Below, piece after piece: positions 62,905 through 64,000 of a stretch of DNA of 64,000 nt (its first letter is position 1; every line of letters starts with the position of its first letter). The position numbers and the translations under genes are program-made. A model generated the notes under the pieces. The model saw nothing but the letters and a program-made list of their open reading frames with translations. It did not search any database and was not told the DNA's origin. This DNA is from Candidatus Methanarcanum hacksteinii (lineage in GTDB: Archaea; Thermoplasmatota; Thermoplasmata; Methanomassiliicoccales; Methanomethylophilaceae): positions 868,001 to 932,000 of the forward strand of contig LVVQ01000001.1 in the NCBI GenBank assembly GCA_006954405.1, in the 5' to 3' direction.

Positions 62905-63923
62905 AGATAGCCGCCATAGCATATTCATCGGACGGTTGTAAGGTCCTGCTTAGATTGAAGGAGATCTTCGGCGATGATATCGACGTCTGCTGCAAGACCT
63001 CTTCTGATACACATGGCATCGAGGATGTCGGGATGAACGTTACCCTTTGGACGGAACAGGTCTTTAAAAATTATGATGCCTTGATCTCCGTAGGTGCGAT
63101 CGGGATCGTAGTGAGACACATCTCCCATTTCGTGAAGAACAAATGCGTCGATCCGGCAGTGATAGCGATAGACGATCTTGGAAGATATGTCATCCCTATC
63201 CTTTCAGGCCACATCGGCGGTGCTAACGAACTTGCGAAGAGAATATCCTCAGAATTAGGTTCGACCGCGATAATAACGACATCAACAGACATCCACAACA
63301 GATTCGCTGTCGATGTCTTCGCGAAGAAGAACCATCTTTTCATCACAAGTATGTCCAAAGCCAAAGATGTATCCGCCAGATTGATCGATGGACGCTTCGT
63401 CGGATTCAGCAGTGATTTTCCGATCGAAGGGGACATTCCATCGGAATTGACACCATCGGATGGCGGGGAGTTCGGCATAAAGGTAACGGAATCCATTGAT
63501 GATAGACCGTTCGATGAGACCTTGGTATTGATCCCCAAGGATATCATAATAGGCGTCGGATGTAAGAGGGACACCAACCCCAAGGTGATGGAATCGTTCG
63601 TTAAGGATGTACTCAGAAGAGAGAACATCTCGGAACACCGCATAAAGAGGGTGGCAAGCATAGACATAAAGAAGGATGAGGATGCTATCATCGAACTATC
63701 GGAGAGGTACGGTGCCGATCTATCTTTCTACAATGATGTGGAATTGAATTCGATCGATGGTACCTTCAGCTCATCCGAATTCGTTAAGAGGATCACAGAT
63801 GTCGATTGCGTATGCGAACGCTCTGCGGTATGCGGAGGTGGCGAACTCATCATGCGCAAATATGCATCCGATGGTATGACCATCGCCCTTGCGAAGGAAC
63901 CTGTTGTCTTGAGGCTGATGTGA
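62901..63923 (+). CDS. cbiG: Cobalt-precorrin-5A hydrolase
   Basis: 340 aa. Opens the ring-A lactone and releases acetaldehyde. The N-terminal and middle domains have ALISVGAIGIVVRHISHFVKNK and VIPILSGHIGGANELAKRISS; the C-terminal CbiG domain has IIGVGCKRDT and VASIDIKKDEDAIIELSE. The three-domain length is typical for archaea. Overlaps cbiD and cbiJ. Confidence 0.95.
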   Translation: MKIAAIAYSSDGCKVLLRLKEIFGDDIDVCCKTSSDTHGIEDVGMNVTLWTEQVFKNYDALISVGAIGIVVRHISHFVKNKCVDPAVIAIDDLGRYVIPILSGHIGGANELAKRISSELGSTAIITTSTDIHNRFAVDVFAKKNHLFITSMSKAKDVSARLIDGRFVGFSSDFPIEGDIPSELTPSDGGEFGIKVTESIDDRPFDETLVLIPKDIIIGVGCKRDTNPKVMESFVKDVLRRENISEHRIKRVASIDIKKDEDAIIELSERYGADLSFYNDVELNSIDGTFSSSEFVKRITDVDCVCERSAVCGGGELIMRKYASDGMTIALAKEPVVLRLM

Positions 63924-64000
63924 TGTGTAAGATATTGATATTCTCAGGCACTACCGAAGGCAGAAGACTTACGGAATGGCTTTCCTCGTGTAAAGAATTG
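63923..64000 (+). CDS. cbiJ: Cobalt-precorrin-6A reductase, N-terminal fragment at window edge
   Basis: Only 26 codons are visible. MCKILIFSGTTEGRRLTEWL matches the N-terminus of CbiJ/CobK reductases (ILGGTxEGRxLA pattern). The ATG shares one base with the cbiG TGA. Position within cbiD-cbiG-cbiJ supports the call. Confidence 0.85.
   Translation, partial: MCKILIFSGTTEGRRLTEWLSSCKEL

Noticed and set aside
1..64000. tRNA, rRNA or CRISPR arrays
   Set aside because: No cloverleaf-like, rRNA-like or regularly spaced repeats were noticed in the intergenic regions by eye; a tRNAscan run would be decisive.

Overview
The window is archaeal chromosomal DNA. Markers are an sn-glycerol-1-phosphate dehydrogenase, a UbiA-type geranylgeranyl transferase and a geranylgeranyl reductase (ether lipids), a 20S proteasome beta subunit, membrane LonB, the aCPSF1 ribonuclease, a Hel308 helicase, KEOPS Pcc1, an archaeosine tRNA-guanine transglycosylase, Pth2 and UPF0179. 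Many genes have an A/T-rich TATA element about 24-28 nt before the start codon and no ribosome binding site, as in leaderless archaeal transcription. Iron-sulfur flavoproteins, rubrerythrins, a desulfoferrodoxin and the anaerobic cobalamin pathway point to a strict anaerobe. Bacterial-looking ThrRS, MetA/MetY/CysK/Rrf2 and citrate synthase suggest uptake from gut-type bacteria. TAG stops are rare: I found them in only three of roughly 65 genes. Together this suggests a Thermoplasmatota methanogen, probably Methanomassiliicoccales. That placement is inference, because no methanogenesis or pyrrolysine gene lies in the window.

Layout. 1-8.7 kb: Hel308 N-terminus (cut by the window edge), an iron-sulfur flavoprotein, two lipid enzymes, proteasome beta, aCPSF1, a Cys-rich protein, two rubrerythrins, a TPR protein and a DUF2188 protein. 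8.8-13.6 kb: LonB, NadM-PncC-ThiF-like, PurC. 13.7-21.8 kb: UPF0179, G1P dehydrogenase, two more iron-sulfur flavoproteins, desulfoferrodoxin, Pcc1, TgtA, small hypotheticals, Pth2. 21.8-28.5 kb: ThiE-ThiM, ThrRS, a membrane-anchored FKBP, the ThiD-ThiN fusion. 28.6-36.5 kb: arginine genes argG-argH (minus) divergent from argC-argJ-argB-argD and an ACT-domain protein (plus). A frameshifted YqaJ-like nuclease follows. 37.4-44.7 kb: citrate synthase, UraA-Upp, a DMT transporter, an asparagine-synthase-like protein with a ribbon-helix-helix tail, an ABC-F ATPase. 44.9-50.4 kb: phosphate uptake: AbrB-PhoU regulator divergent from pstS, fused pstCA, pstB and phoU. 50.5-54.3 kb: sulfur amino acids: metY-cysK-rrf2 divergent from a metA interrupted by TAA, then a cysteine desulfurase remnant. 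54.4-64 kb: cobalamin genes cbiF-cbiH, an ABC exporter pair, a FecBCD-type metal/cobamide importer, cbiL divergent from cbiD-cbiG-cbiJ (cut by the edge).

Most notable: (1) the PstS protein appears circularly permuted, with the normal C-terminal segment placed directly after the signal anchor, next to a PstC-PstA fusion. (2) A 17-bp palindrome TTGG-N9-CCAA occurs four times, always in promoters of the cobalamin/importer genes, and looks like the operator of a corrinoid or metal regulon. (3) Several genes are recently broken (metA, a nifS-like remnant, a YqaJ nuclease, possibly the importer signal peptide). (4) A PP-loop asparagine-synthase domain is fused to a RelB-like DNA-binding tail.
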